From Sternotherus odoratus (lineage: Eukaryota > Chordata > Testudines > Kinosternidae), in the NCBI GenBank assembly GCA_032164245.1, contig JAVMKO010000001.1, forward strand, positions 162,307,434 to 162,371,433: a stretch of 64,000 bases of DNA, in the 5' to 3' direction. The notes beneath the pieces were generated by a model. The model was given only the letters and a program-made list of their open reading frames with translations. It did not search any database and was not told where the DNA came from. A program made the translations under genes and the position numbers. Positions 1 through 9,345 of the stretch are shown here, in pieces. How positions within the stretch are numbered: position 1 is the first letter of the stretch; each line of letters begins with the position of its first letter.

Positions 1-292
1 AAGGCTTTTTATATGGTTCTTTACATGGAGGAGGAGGCAAGAAGGGCCTCATGCAAATTAACATGACGTTGTTTCCTATCTATTAACTTATTTGTCAGGA
101 AAGAACAGAACATCTAAACATAAAGTCCTTGCCTTGAAATGGTACATATGGGGTAAGAATACATGGAGATATGAGTGAGGCCCAGTGGCGCCTCCAAGAA
201 TGCATAACACAAGATAAAAAACTTACAGCAACCCAGAGTTAGTTACACAGCTTCAGTAAGACATTTTCCTATATTTTTAACCTTTCCTTACA
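1..292 (-). mobile_element. Endogenous retrovirus 3' LTR, partial (U3 only)
   Basis: The provirus reads on the minus strand, so this is its 3' LTR, cut by the window start. Bases 1-292 align with 5626-5917 without gaps, and I saw no mismatch comparing them line by line. The outer end is TG (minus strand at 292-291). A TATAAAAA box lies on the minus strand at 6-13, so only U3 is present here. Confidence 0.9.
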
Positions 293-306
293 ATTCCCTC
301 CTCTAA
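293..306 (-). other. Proviral polypurine tract
   Basis: Read on the minus strand, a purine-rich run (AGAGGAGGGAAT-like) lies directly before the TG that opens the 3' LTR. That is where the plus-strand primer of a retrovirus is expected, and it fixes the orientation of the provirus. Confidence 0.7.
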
Positions 307-620
307 AGGATGTTTTCTCCTATACTTAACTTATTTAGGTGGGGTCACACTACATAACTGTGGGATACAATTCATAATACCAACAAAACATGTTTCCATA
401 ATTTTCCCCACAGCGTCTGTATGTGGCAGACAAAAGGCAGTGGAATTTAAAGCCATCTTTGCTAATAATAGCCAGGTGTTCTGGCCTCCCTGGAAACCTC
501 TAGGGGTTAAGCTATACAGGCTACATATAATGACACATCCAATTAATATACGAAACATAAACATGTTACTGAACACGGTGGAGTCGGAGCCATAGAGGAT
601 CAATACGAGTAGCAGTCCAC
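307..620 (-). pseudogene. env: Residual env leader/SU fragment of the provirus
   Basis: Only about 300 bases separate the end of integrase from the polypurine tract. The reading frame that carries the integrase C-terminus runs on into two hydrophobic stretches and a short segment that could be the start of a surface glycoprotein, then stops at about 331. No transmembrane subunit, fusion peptide or immunosuppressive-like region is seen. At least 1.5 kb of a usual env gene is therefore missing. The env assignment rests on position and hydrophobicity and is weak. Confidence 0.4.
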
Positions 621-1720
621 TGGTTGACAGGTGGCGCCTCAGGATCCTGGACAGGGGGTGGTGTGTACTTTTAATACGTGAGCAATGTGTCCATTTATCA
701 CTGTTCTCAAGTTTCACAGCTGTGTGTGTTGTGAGCAAAACCTGATAGGGTCTGTTCCACTTTTCCGATAGGGGGTCCTTCTTCCACTTCTGCACTAGCA
801 CTTGATCCCCAGGTTGGAAGTTGTGGATATGAGTGTCCAGGGGCAGGCTTTGGAATGGTGCAGCAAATCTGTGGAGGGAAGACAATACAGACTGCAAGGC
901 AATTACATGCTCCTTAAGTTCAGTTTTTCCTAAATCAACAGTAATTTTTTCCTCCACCCCGCTGGCAAGACCCTAGGAGGCATTCCAAACATTAACTCAA
1001 AAGGGGTTAACCCTAACCCTCTACGAGGTATACTGTGGATTCGAGTTAAGGCAAGGGGTAGGGCTTGAGGCCATTTCAAATGTGTTTCAATGCAGATTTT
1101 TATTAGCATTGTTTTTAGGGTTCTTTTCATGCGCTCTACCTGGCCTGAACTCTGGGGTCTCCATGGGGTATGCAACTTCTACTTAATATTCAGAGCTTTA
1201 GCTACTTCCTGTACTACTTTTCCTACAAAGTGGCTACCCTGATCTGACTCGATTGATTCTGGCAGCAAGAACCGTGGTATTATTTCTTGCAAAAGGATCC
1301 GTGCTACTGTTGATGTTGTGGCTGTCCTGGTGGGGTAAGCTTCCACCCATCTTGTTAGCTGATCTACTAGCACTAGCAGGTATTGATGTCATCCAGACTT
1401 TGGAAGTTCAGCAAAGTCAATTTGCCATGTCTGGCCAGGGTAGTATGCCCACTGTCTTCCTCCTGTAAGAGCAGGTGGTCGGGGTGGCTTAGGGTTTACC
1501 TTTTGACACGTTGGACATTGTGTTGCCACTTGCTGTGCTTCTAAGTACAATCCTGGTGACACTATTTGTTTTACCAGCAAGTCTCCCATCGCGGTTCCTC
1601 CCATGTGAGTAGAAGCATGAAGGTTTAAGAGTACTTCTAGCAGCAATGGCCACAGTATCATGATTTTTCTTCCTGGCACTACCCACCAGCCATTCCTGTT
1701 TTTCACGGCGAGGTTTTCAT
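620..1720 (-). pseudogene. pol: Proviral integrase region of pol, broken
   Basis: Read right to left: an HHCC zinc-binding segment (about 1706-1390) with paired His and a C-x2-C; the catalytic core with its first Asp in a VDQ context and second Asp in SDQG; a QSSGQVER-type segment carrying the Glu; and a C-terminal GPY-like domain (about 880-640). The core is interrupted by in-frame stops TGA at 1389-1391 and TAG at 1179-1181. A one-base shift in a C-run near 957-961 separates core from C-terminus. The domain order is that of a gammaretrovirus-type integrase, and it cannot be functional as it stands. Confidence 0.85.
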
Positions 1721-2560
1721 GTGCTGCTGCGTCATCTTCTGGAGTGTAGTGTACTACACAATCTTCAAGGCAGGCTGGAATCTCTTATGCTGCACCCTGG
1801 AAGCTTGCATCGCTTCCCATTAGGGCTGCTTCTTTGGCAGGTTTAAGGGCTCCCAGCAACATTCTGATCTGTGATCCGTTTGCTATTTTCCGTTCCAAAG
1901 CTGTAATAAATCCATGCTCTTTTCATAACAGTCCATGAGCGTGTACTGTGGCAAAGACATAGCGGGAGTCAGTAAAGATGTTTACTTTCTTATCTGTTCC
2001 TAGTTCAAGGCCTCGGGTGAGAGCAGTTAATTCTGCTGCCTGTGAAGACCAGTTTGCAGGGAGTTTTTCTTTTTAAAGTATTTCAGTTGGAGTTACTACC
2101 GCACAGCCCGTATGTCTGGTGCCTCTTATCATGCTGCTCGATCCATCTGCGAAGAATTCCTCATCTGGATTTTTCAGAGGGTCGTCTTTTAGGTCCGGCC
2201 GAATCAGTACAGTCTCTGTAAGTACTTCTAAACAGTCATGGTTAGGAATTCTTGGCTCTGGCTCAGGGAGAAGGGTAGCTGGATTTAACGCTGTGGTGTG
2301 TTTAAATGTAAGCCCAGGGTTAGACAGCAGGAATATTTCATATCTGGTCTGGAGGGGCTTAGAAACTTTCCTCCTTCTCCTCCAAGGATCTGGGGGACCC
2401 CATGTGGGGTGTATGTCCATATCCGCTCCCATGACTATCTTTTGGGCTTCCTCTACAATTGTTGCCGTTGCTGCTACTGCTCACAGGCAGGCCGGCCATC
2501 CTTTGGCTACTGGATCCAACACCTTTGAGTAATAGCCCACTGGTTTCCAGGTTGGGCCCA
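1720..2560 (-). pseudogene. pol: Proviral connection/RNase H region of pol, broken
   Basis: A minus-strand frame (2432-2073) ends in a segment with FADGSSS, the first catalytic Asp of a retroviral RNase H. The same frame continues past a TAA at 2071-2073 into typical RNase H sequence, including a TDSRY motif near 1960, and meets a TGA at 1923-1925. A frameshift upstream separates it from reverse transcriptase. The gene is dead in at least three places. Confidence 0.75.
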
Positions 2561-2599
2561 CTGGCTGAGTTAGGACCCCTGAAGCAATACCGTTATTCT

Positions 2600-3425
2600 C
2601 ATGTACATAGAGTCTGTAAGGCTTGCGTTCATTTGGAATCATGAGAGAAGGGGGCTGCATTAATGCTGTTTTTAGCAGTCCAAAAGCATGCTGGTGCTCG
2701 CTAGCCCATTTCCAATTTGAGAGTCCTTCTTTAGTGAGAGATTCATATAAGGGTTTAGCCTTGCTTCCATAGTCTGGGATTCACATTCTGCAGAACCCTG
2801 TTAAGCTTAAGAAAGCTCGCAGTTCTTTTGGGTTGGTTGGGGCAGGCATATCCTGAGTTACCCTGATCCGGTCTTTACTGAGTCCTCGCATTCCTTTCTC
2901 TATCTCATAGCCGAGGAAAGTAACCCTTGGTTGGCATATTTGGGCCTTTTCCCGTGAGACTTTATACCCTTTCTCTCCCAGAGTATTTAACAGGGACTCG
3001 GTTGCTCTTTTTCTTAGCTGTAGATCAGGGCTTGCAATTAGCAAATCATCAACATACTGCAGCAGAGCAATCTCTGGATGCTGATTTTTCCAGTTTTCTA
3101 GGTCTTTTTGCAATACTGCCCCAAAGATATGGGGTGAGGACACAAATTCTTGGGTTAAAACGATCCACATTAACTGAGTCTTATAGTGGGTATCCGGGTC
3201 TTCCCATTCAAAAGCAAACAAGTTCTAATTCTCCTTTATCTAGTGGTATTGAGAAGAAAGCATCCTTTAAATCTAACACTGTAAAAACGGCTGCTTTGGG
3301 TGGAATCTGTGTTATAATGGTGTGAGGATTTGGAACCATAGGGTGGTCTGCAATGACCTTCTTCTTTATTACTCTTAAATCATGCACTAATCTATAGGTA
3401 CCGTCTGGTTTAGGCACACCCAGTA
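2600..3425 (-). pseudogene. pol: Proviral reverse transcriptase region of pol, broken
   Basis: The minus-strand frame 3417-3208 has the KPDGTYR...HDLR and LDLKDAFFSIPL motifs of retroviral reverse transcriptase fingers and palm. The next frame, 3221-2781, carries the catalytic YVDD at 3045-3056 and the thumb. The two frames differ, so there is a frameshift near 3215. The second ends at TGA 2781-2783, at a position where gammaretroviral enzymes usually have Trp. It is clearly retroviral rather than LINE reverse transcriptase. Confidence 0.88.
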
Positions 3426-3429
3426 TCGG

Positions 3430-3850
3430 AGTGTTGAAGGGGGAGGACCCCTCTGCTAGCCAGCTCTATCGTTTGAATTTTTCAATGAGGGATTTTAAGC
3501 CCATTCGTGCTGCCTTTGACAGGGGATATTGTTTTACACAGACAGGGCTCTCTTTCTCCTTCAGTGGTATTTTTACTGGGGGCACAGATGTTGCTAATCT
3601 CAGGTCTCAGGGTTCCATGAGGGGGCTACTATAATTACCCTGACCTGGGCAACTGAAACGGGCTTTCGTCCCTGCCTTCCCGGCGTCTGTTGACAACACA
3701 TTACCGCACCTCACAACGGCATTCCTCGTCTGCGAGGGACGGCTACTACAGAGTTAAACTTCCCCCATCTTTCTTATCGACTTGCTTGACGTTCAAGGTT
3801 ACACATTCTCTGAGTCCAAGAAATTTTTCTGTTTATCTATTCCCACTTAC
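3430..3850 (-). pseudogene. Degraded proviral nucleocapsid/protease region
   Basis: Between the capsid remnant and reverse transcriptase, the minus strand has no long open frame. By position it should hold nucleocapsid and protease, but I could not recognise a CCHC box or a DTG motif with confidence. Confidence 0.45.
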
Positions 3851-5150
3851 TGTTTTCAAAACTTTTCTCTCTCTCTCTGCAGGCTGCCCACTCCGCCTGG
3901 GCCCGATCCTGCTTATCCTGATAGTTTCTGTAGCTTTTTCCTAATATCTGGGGCGGACTGCCCAATGAACATTAGGTTTACCATTCACTGGTTTTCCTGA
4001 GCTTCTGGATCCAAATCACTAAATCGTCTAAAGACTTTAAATAGGCGGCCTAAAAAAAGGTGGGGGGGGGTCTTCTTCCTTTCCTTGTCGGATTTCATAG
4101 ATCTTAGACAAGTTTGTAACTCGGGGAACAGCCTTCCCGAGGGCCTCTACAATAATTCCCAAATATTCTGCATTTTTACATTGGCCCTCTGCTCCGTGCC
4201 CATCTCATCCTGGTTCTGTCAGGGGGCAAAGCTCCTGGGCTCTTAGATTTCTTGCCTGGGCTCTTTCTTCTGCTATCCGCCCTGCTGTTCCCAATACTAA
4301 TCTACGCTCCTCGGTTGTTAACAGAGTTTGGAGCATCATCTGTACATCGGCCCAAGTGGGCTTGTGGGTTTGTCCTATTGAGGAGAATAGGCTTTGCATT
4401 TTTAAAGGATCTTCCCTAAAGGAAGGATTCTGAGTTTTCCAATTAAACAAGTCAGAGGTGCTGAACGGGACATATACAAATGTGAGTGTTTGCTCCCCTC
4501 CCTCCTCTTGTCCCTGTACTGCTGCCACTTCCCTCATTGGGCACATATTAGCTTTATAACTTCGATTCTGACTCCTAGTATTATAAGGGTTCGTTGGATG
4601 TCTGGGGGGTACCTTTTTAAGGGATTTTATCTCAGCAACTTTGTCATCTATTGTCTTTTCCATCTCCTCTATTGTCAGAGGAGGGGGGCTATTCTATGAC
4701 ATAGTTAGGGCCTTCTGGAGGAGAGGGCGGGGGAAATTCAGGGGCAGTAGCATGAATCAGGGGCAGCTCATTCTCTGGGCAAGATTCTGGGAGTACCGGG
4801 GGTTTCCTCCCACCAAAACCCTGTCTCATTATCTTACATGTTTTTACAGCGCATTTCATAAGCCAAGGTGGTCTATTTTCACAAGCTGCCAACCAACAAT
4901 CAATATAGGGGAATTGATCCCAATGTTCATTTTTAACAACAATCTTATGTACTCTGGTTGATAGATCTACATCAAAGGACCCAGAGTCGGGCTAACCAAG
5001 ACTGAAGGTGATCCATTCTAATTGACAAAACTTAATCAAATCATCTTTAGTCATTTTAACACCATAATCATTCTTAAATTTACCAAAGTTACGTAACATA
5101 CAACCGAAGGGAGAGGCGGAATCTTCCATTCGGGAGCGACCCGATCTCAT
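3850..5150 (-). pseudogene. gag: Proviral gag remnant (matrix, proline-rich linker, capsid)
   Basis: A minus-strand start at 5148-5150 opens a matrix-like frame that hits an in-frame TAG at 4992-4994. The same frame resumes to TAG 4689-4691 and includes a proline-rich PPSPP-type linker, typical of gammaretroviral late domains. A frameshift in a C-run near 4680 leads into the capsid frame (4663-4205), whose RQGKEE-like motif follows below 4205 in broken frames. The domain order matches gammaretroviral Gag. There is no Gly after the first Met for myristoylation. Confidence 0.75.
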
Positions 5151-5446
5151 TGTTATACCAAATGATTCACAAGGAATCTACAAACAGTGAGTTAATACAG
5201 CAGTACTAAAATCACTAAACAAATTAACAGTGAGAATAATGGAGATACTTACACCGCTTAACTGTCTCCCAGGCGCCTCCCAAACTTCAAGGTTCTCTGG
5301 TCTGCCTGATTTTCAGGGACTCACACTTTAGCGTTCCAGGTATCACCGTAGATCGGGCCGAGAGTTAGGACAGGCTGAATGAGTGCCCGGTGTACACTTC
5401 CTTCCTCTTGTCCGTCTATGGTGATCCTGGAGTCATCCAAAGGTCT
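5151..5446 (-). mobile_element. Proviral 5' leader (gag upstream region)
   Basis: Non-coding stretch between the primer-binding site and the gag start on the minus strand. It would contain packaging signals, but I recognise no specific element by eye. Confidence 0.5.
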
Positions 5447-5464
5447 GTCCCATCTGGGGTGCCA
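5447..5464 (-). other. Proviral primer-binding site (tRNA-Arg-like)
   Basis: An 18-nt minus-strand stretch beginning TGG lies four bases inside the 5' LTR. Its complement ends in ...CTGGGGTGCCA, which I recall as the 3' end of vertebrate tRNA-Arg(CCT). The position is convincing; the tRNA identity rests on memory. Confidence 0.65.
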
Positions 5465-5468
5465 GAAT

Positions 5469-5917
5469 TGTTGCACAAATGGCTCTGTTTCCTTTGGAGG
5501 TGTCCCAATTTACCTTCAAAGAACAGGCAGGCCTTGGAGAAGCTTGAATACAAAAGTTTATTCGCTAGCGAAGTGAAGCTACAGAGATAGCTCTCAAATT
5601 ATGGCTTCCCCTCATACATCATTACAAGGCTTTTTATATGGTTCTTTACATGGAGGAGGAGGCAAGAAGGGCCTCATGCAAATTAACATGACGTTGTTTC
5701 CTATCTATTAACTTATTTGTCAGGAAAGAACAGAACATCTAAACATAAAGTCCTTGCCTTGAAATGGTACATATGGGGTAAGAATACATGGAGATATGAG
5801 TGAGGCCCAGTGGCGCCTCCAAGAATGCATAACACAAGATAAAAAACTTACAGCAACCCAGAGTTAGTTACACAGCTTCAGTAAGACATTTTCCTATATT
5901 TTTAACCTTTCCTTACA
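5469..5917 (-). mobile_element. Endogenous retrovirus 5' LTR, complete
   Basis: 449-bp LTR on the minus strand, beginning TG at 5917-5916 and ending CA at 5470-5469. It has a TATA box (minus strand, 5631-5638) and a polyadenylation signal AATAAA (minus strand, 5557-5562), which place U3, R and U5. It is identical to the available part of the 3' LTR. Confidence 0.9.
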
Positions 5918-6497
5918 GGGCCACATCTGGATGGGGAAATTGCATGCAGGCCATGAATGTAGGGCTGGGACAGGGAGTTGGGGAGTGGGAGGGGGTGCGG
6001 TGTGCAGGAAGGGGCTCAGGGCAAGGGTTGGGGTGGAGGGGTGTACAAAGGGGCTCAGGGCAGGGAGTGGGGGTGCGGAGTGTGAGAGGGAGCTCAGAGC
6101 GGGGTGCAACAGTGGGCTATGGGCAGTGGTTTGGGGGTGCAGCCAGGGGGTTGGGGTGTAGGAGGGGCTCGGGGTGTGGGCTCTAGTGTCACTTACCTGG
6201 AGTGGCTCCAGCACGCAGTGGGGCTCAGGCAGGCTCCCTGTTGGCCCCGTGCCTCTCCCGGAAGTAGCTGGCACCAGATCCCCTGGGGGGAGGGAGAGAG
6301 GGCTCCATGCGCTGCCCTCACCTGTGGGTACCTCCCCCAAAGCTCCCATTGGCCACGGTTCCCCATTCCTGGTCAATGGGAGCTTCCACGGGGCAGTGCC
6401 TGCAGGTGAAGGCAGCATGCGGAGCTCTCTGCCGCCCCTCCCCCATGGGCTGCAGGGATGTGGATCTGTCCTGTGGGCAGTAGTTTGCCCACCCCTG
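5918..6497. mobile_element. hAT-type element, 3' remainder (interrupted by the provirus)
   Basis: The terminal inverted repeat AGTTTGCCCACCCCTG ends at 6497. The sequence at 5918 (GGGCCACATCTGG) continues the head seen in the copy at 34599, so the missing head should lie beyond the provirus, left of the window. The interior is a G-rich, loosely tandem tract. Confidence 0.7.
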
Positions 6498-6603
6498 ATC
6501 TAGGAAGACGTGATTAGGGTCACTTCTTATCATTCTTATTGGCTTGTGGACTCCTCTGCGCTAACCCCCAAATGCTTTTTTTTTTTTTTTTTGCTGGTAA
6601 CCA

Positions 6604-7035
6604 TTAAGCTGGACCCAGGGCCAGCGACAGGGTGGTACAACGGTTACAGCTGTACCGGGCCCCGGACTTCAGGCCGCGGGAGATCGGCTGGGGGAGGGCG
6701 CGGGAGATCGGCTGGGGGCCCCGGACTTCGGGCCGCGGGAGATCGGCTGGGGGGGGGGCGCGGGAGGTAGGAGACCGGCGGAGGGGGGGCCCTCGGGTGG
6801 CGGGAGATTGGCCGGGGGGGCCACGGGAGGCAGGAGATGGGGGGGAGCGCAGGCGGTGGGAGACTGGCCGGGGGCGGGGGGCCCCGCGGGCGGCGGGAGA
6901 CTGGCGCGGGGGGCCCCGCGGGCGGCAGAAGACTGGCAGGGGGGGCCCCGCGGGCGGCGGGAGACTGGCGGGGGGGGGCCGCGGGCGGCGGGAGACCGGG
7001 GGGGGCCCCGTACGGTCTGCCGTACAGGGCCCCAA
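6604..7035. repeat. GC-rich minisatellite
   Basis: Repeats of a unit of about 25-50 bp built on GGGCCCCGCGGGCGGCGGGAGACTGG variants split by poly-G runs, bounded by similar GTAC-containing half-palindromes. Long open frames occur on both strands but are low-complexity Gly/Arg/Pro and not genes. Confidence 0.75.
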
Positions 7036-8214
7036 AATTCCTGTTGCCTGCCCTGGCTGGACCTCAAGAAAACCATTCTTGATGTCTAATTATGATATTT
7101 GCTCTTTTTAAATCTGGCAATAGCCTAAGTTGCAGATGTATTTTCTTTCTTTTAGTTTTTGATAACATTTATATTTTTTAAGAACAGGATTGAATTTTTG
7201 TGTCCTAAGAGGTTTGTGCACATGTTTAATTAGCTGGTGGCAACAGCTTATTTCCTTTATTTTCTTTCTCCTCTCTTCAGGGGGGAGGGGTTGAAAGAGC
7301 TTGCAGGTACCCCACAGGGAGGAATTCCCAAGTGCACCTTCCTGGGTCCCAAATGTTTTTTTGTTTTGTTTTGTTCCACTTGGGTAGTGGCAGCATCTAC
7401 CCACACAAGGTCAGAGAAAAGCTGTAACCTTGGGAGTTTAATACAAGCTGGAGTGGCCAGTATTAATTTTTAAAAATCCTTGTGGGCCCCCACCTTCTGC
7501 ACTCGAAGTGCCAGAGTGGGTAATCAGCCTTGACACGTTTATAAAACAGTTTAGTTATATATTGGAGTGTCGAATTCTGTTCAGTGGTCTAACCTCATAA
7601 TTTGAGAATTTCCTGCGATACGTAGTTTGAAAGATACCAAATCTGAAAGAGAGAAACAGACAAACTATGGTATCTTGTTTCATACTCCTGTGAGGATTTA
7701 AAAATTTTTCCTTTAATTCATGACCTTGTCACGATGGATCCTTTAAAAATACCTCTCAACAGGATTTATTTTTTTTAAAAAAATAAAGCCTTGTGCTTTT
7801 GTTTCTTTTGAAAGCCAATGAGAATTGGACACCTAATTTCCTTAGGTTCCTTTGAAAAATTCTAGTCTATAGGTCCCAATCCTGCAAACTGCCTTCGATG
7901 GGCAAACTTGAATTCAAGTAAATAGGGCTCCACCTAATGGCAGAGGTCTCCCCACATGGACCAGTTTGCAAGACTGGGGCTTCATTCCTTAGATTGTACT
8001 GCCATTGAGGGTGTTTGTGCACAAATGGTGATGTATTGTCAAATCTGTGTAGTGGAAACATCCTAGTCATTAAACATAGGTAAGGAAAAATAGGGAGAGA
8101 AACAAAAATAGATAAAAATAAACTTTATAAATTTCTAATATTGTCAGATTTCTTTCCCCTAGATCTCCTTGTGGCAGCTAAGTTAAGGGGGAACACCCAG
8201 GGAACCACTTGTGA
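7036..8214. other. No gene recognised; one small MITE
   Basis: AT-moderate sequence without splice-flanked conserved frames. A short inverted-repeat element sits at about 7874-7979, with ends GGTCCCAATCCTGCAAACT and AGTTTGCAAGACTGGGG. This is a common sauropsid MITE form. Confidence 0.5.
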
Positions 8215-9345
8215 TGGACAACCACCAGGAATGTTAGCTAAGGTTGTGACGCGGGGTGCCGAGGGCAGGCCTCACCGAGTCTGAAAATCCCAACGTCATG
8301 GCAGGCTTGAAAAAGGAAAGCAGATTCTCCCAAAAACTGGTGGTTAATATTGACATTATTAGACTCACCAGCCAGTGGCAAACTGTGCTCCTGATCCCCC
8401 ACACTGGTTATCAAGAAGCTAAAAAAGAAATCACACATCCCCCTTTATTGTGTTTCAGTTCTCTGGCTCCCAATCAGTACCCAGGTCCAGCACAATGAGA
8501 AGATATTTAAAAACTCTGCTGACTATACAAAATATTCTTCTGACCCCAAAGGGTCAGCCACAGTATCCGGTCACATTATCTTACCCAAAATACCATGTTG
8601 CCAGCCAATCCTTAATGTCTAACACTAAAAGTTTATTACAAAAAGAAAGAACAAGGAGAGAGTTGTTAAATGGTAAAACAATCAGATACAGTAGACTCTC
8701 GATTATCCAGGATTGGGTTAACCAGAATGTGGATTAACAAGGATGTCAAAAAAAATATGCGTAACTCACAGGGCTGGCTCTAGTTTTGTTGCCGCCCCAA
8801 GAGCAAACAAAAAAAACCCCACCAGGGTGCAGGGCAGCCAGTGAACCAATACCCCCTCTCCCCCCCCCCCCCCCGGCACAGAGTGGCTGGTGAACCAACC
8901 CCCGCCCCCCATATTTCCTATGGATGGGGATTATCCAGGATTTTATTAACCAGGATTAATTTTTTTCCCTATCATCCTGGATCATCGAGAGTCTACTGTA
9001 CATACAGATTTCAGAGTTTGTTTCAGTTTCTTAGTGAGTTTGCTGGCTTGAAAGTCCCTCTGGGACACATCCACAGCTTGGATGAGTCATTCAGTCCTCC
9101 CTTCAATGATTCAGTTTATAGAGAAGTTGCAGAGGCAGGAAGCAGGACTGAAGACAAAATGGAGAAGATTCAGCTGCCTGGGTTGGTGACATCTAATTAT
9201 AGAACACGCCAATAGTTCAGGGTGTTTGCCCTGTTTTTGGCAGTCTGCCATGAGGTAGAAACGCTCAGGTGTGAGACACTTCAGACAGCATGACCTGGGG
9301 AATGCAAAAAGTGTAAAGAGCAAATCAGAGTTGAAGGCAAGGAAA
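8215..9345. mobile_element. Old LTR-like repeat, copy 1
   Basis: It shares order and wording with 41700-42745: a CTTACCCA...CAATCCTT...AAAGTTTATT block, then a CATCCACAGC...TCAGTCCT...GAAGCAGGA...GAAGACAA block. The two-copy structure suggests a solo LTR, probably minus-oriented, but no clean TG...CA ends were fixed. A Tigger element (8689-8998) splits it. Confidence 0.5.
8689..8998. mobile_element. Tigger-type MITE with TA target duplication
   Basis: 310 bp between inverted repeats CAGTAGACTCTCGATTATCC and its near-complement ending GAGAGTCTACTG, flanked by TA on both sides (8687-8688, 8999-9000). That is the pogo/Tigger signature. The centre (about 8768-8925) holds a foreign A/C-rich insert. 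Confidence 0.85.

Noticed and set aside
331..957. A 208-residue frame that could be read as a host membrane protein
   Set aside because: Its N-terminal part is the integrase C-terminal domain of the provirus and the rest lies directly before the polypurine tract.
6604..7111. Overlapping long frames on both strands
   Set aside because: Low-complexity Gly/Arg/Pro translation of a GC-rich minisatellite; no domain, no splice context.
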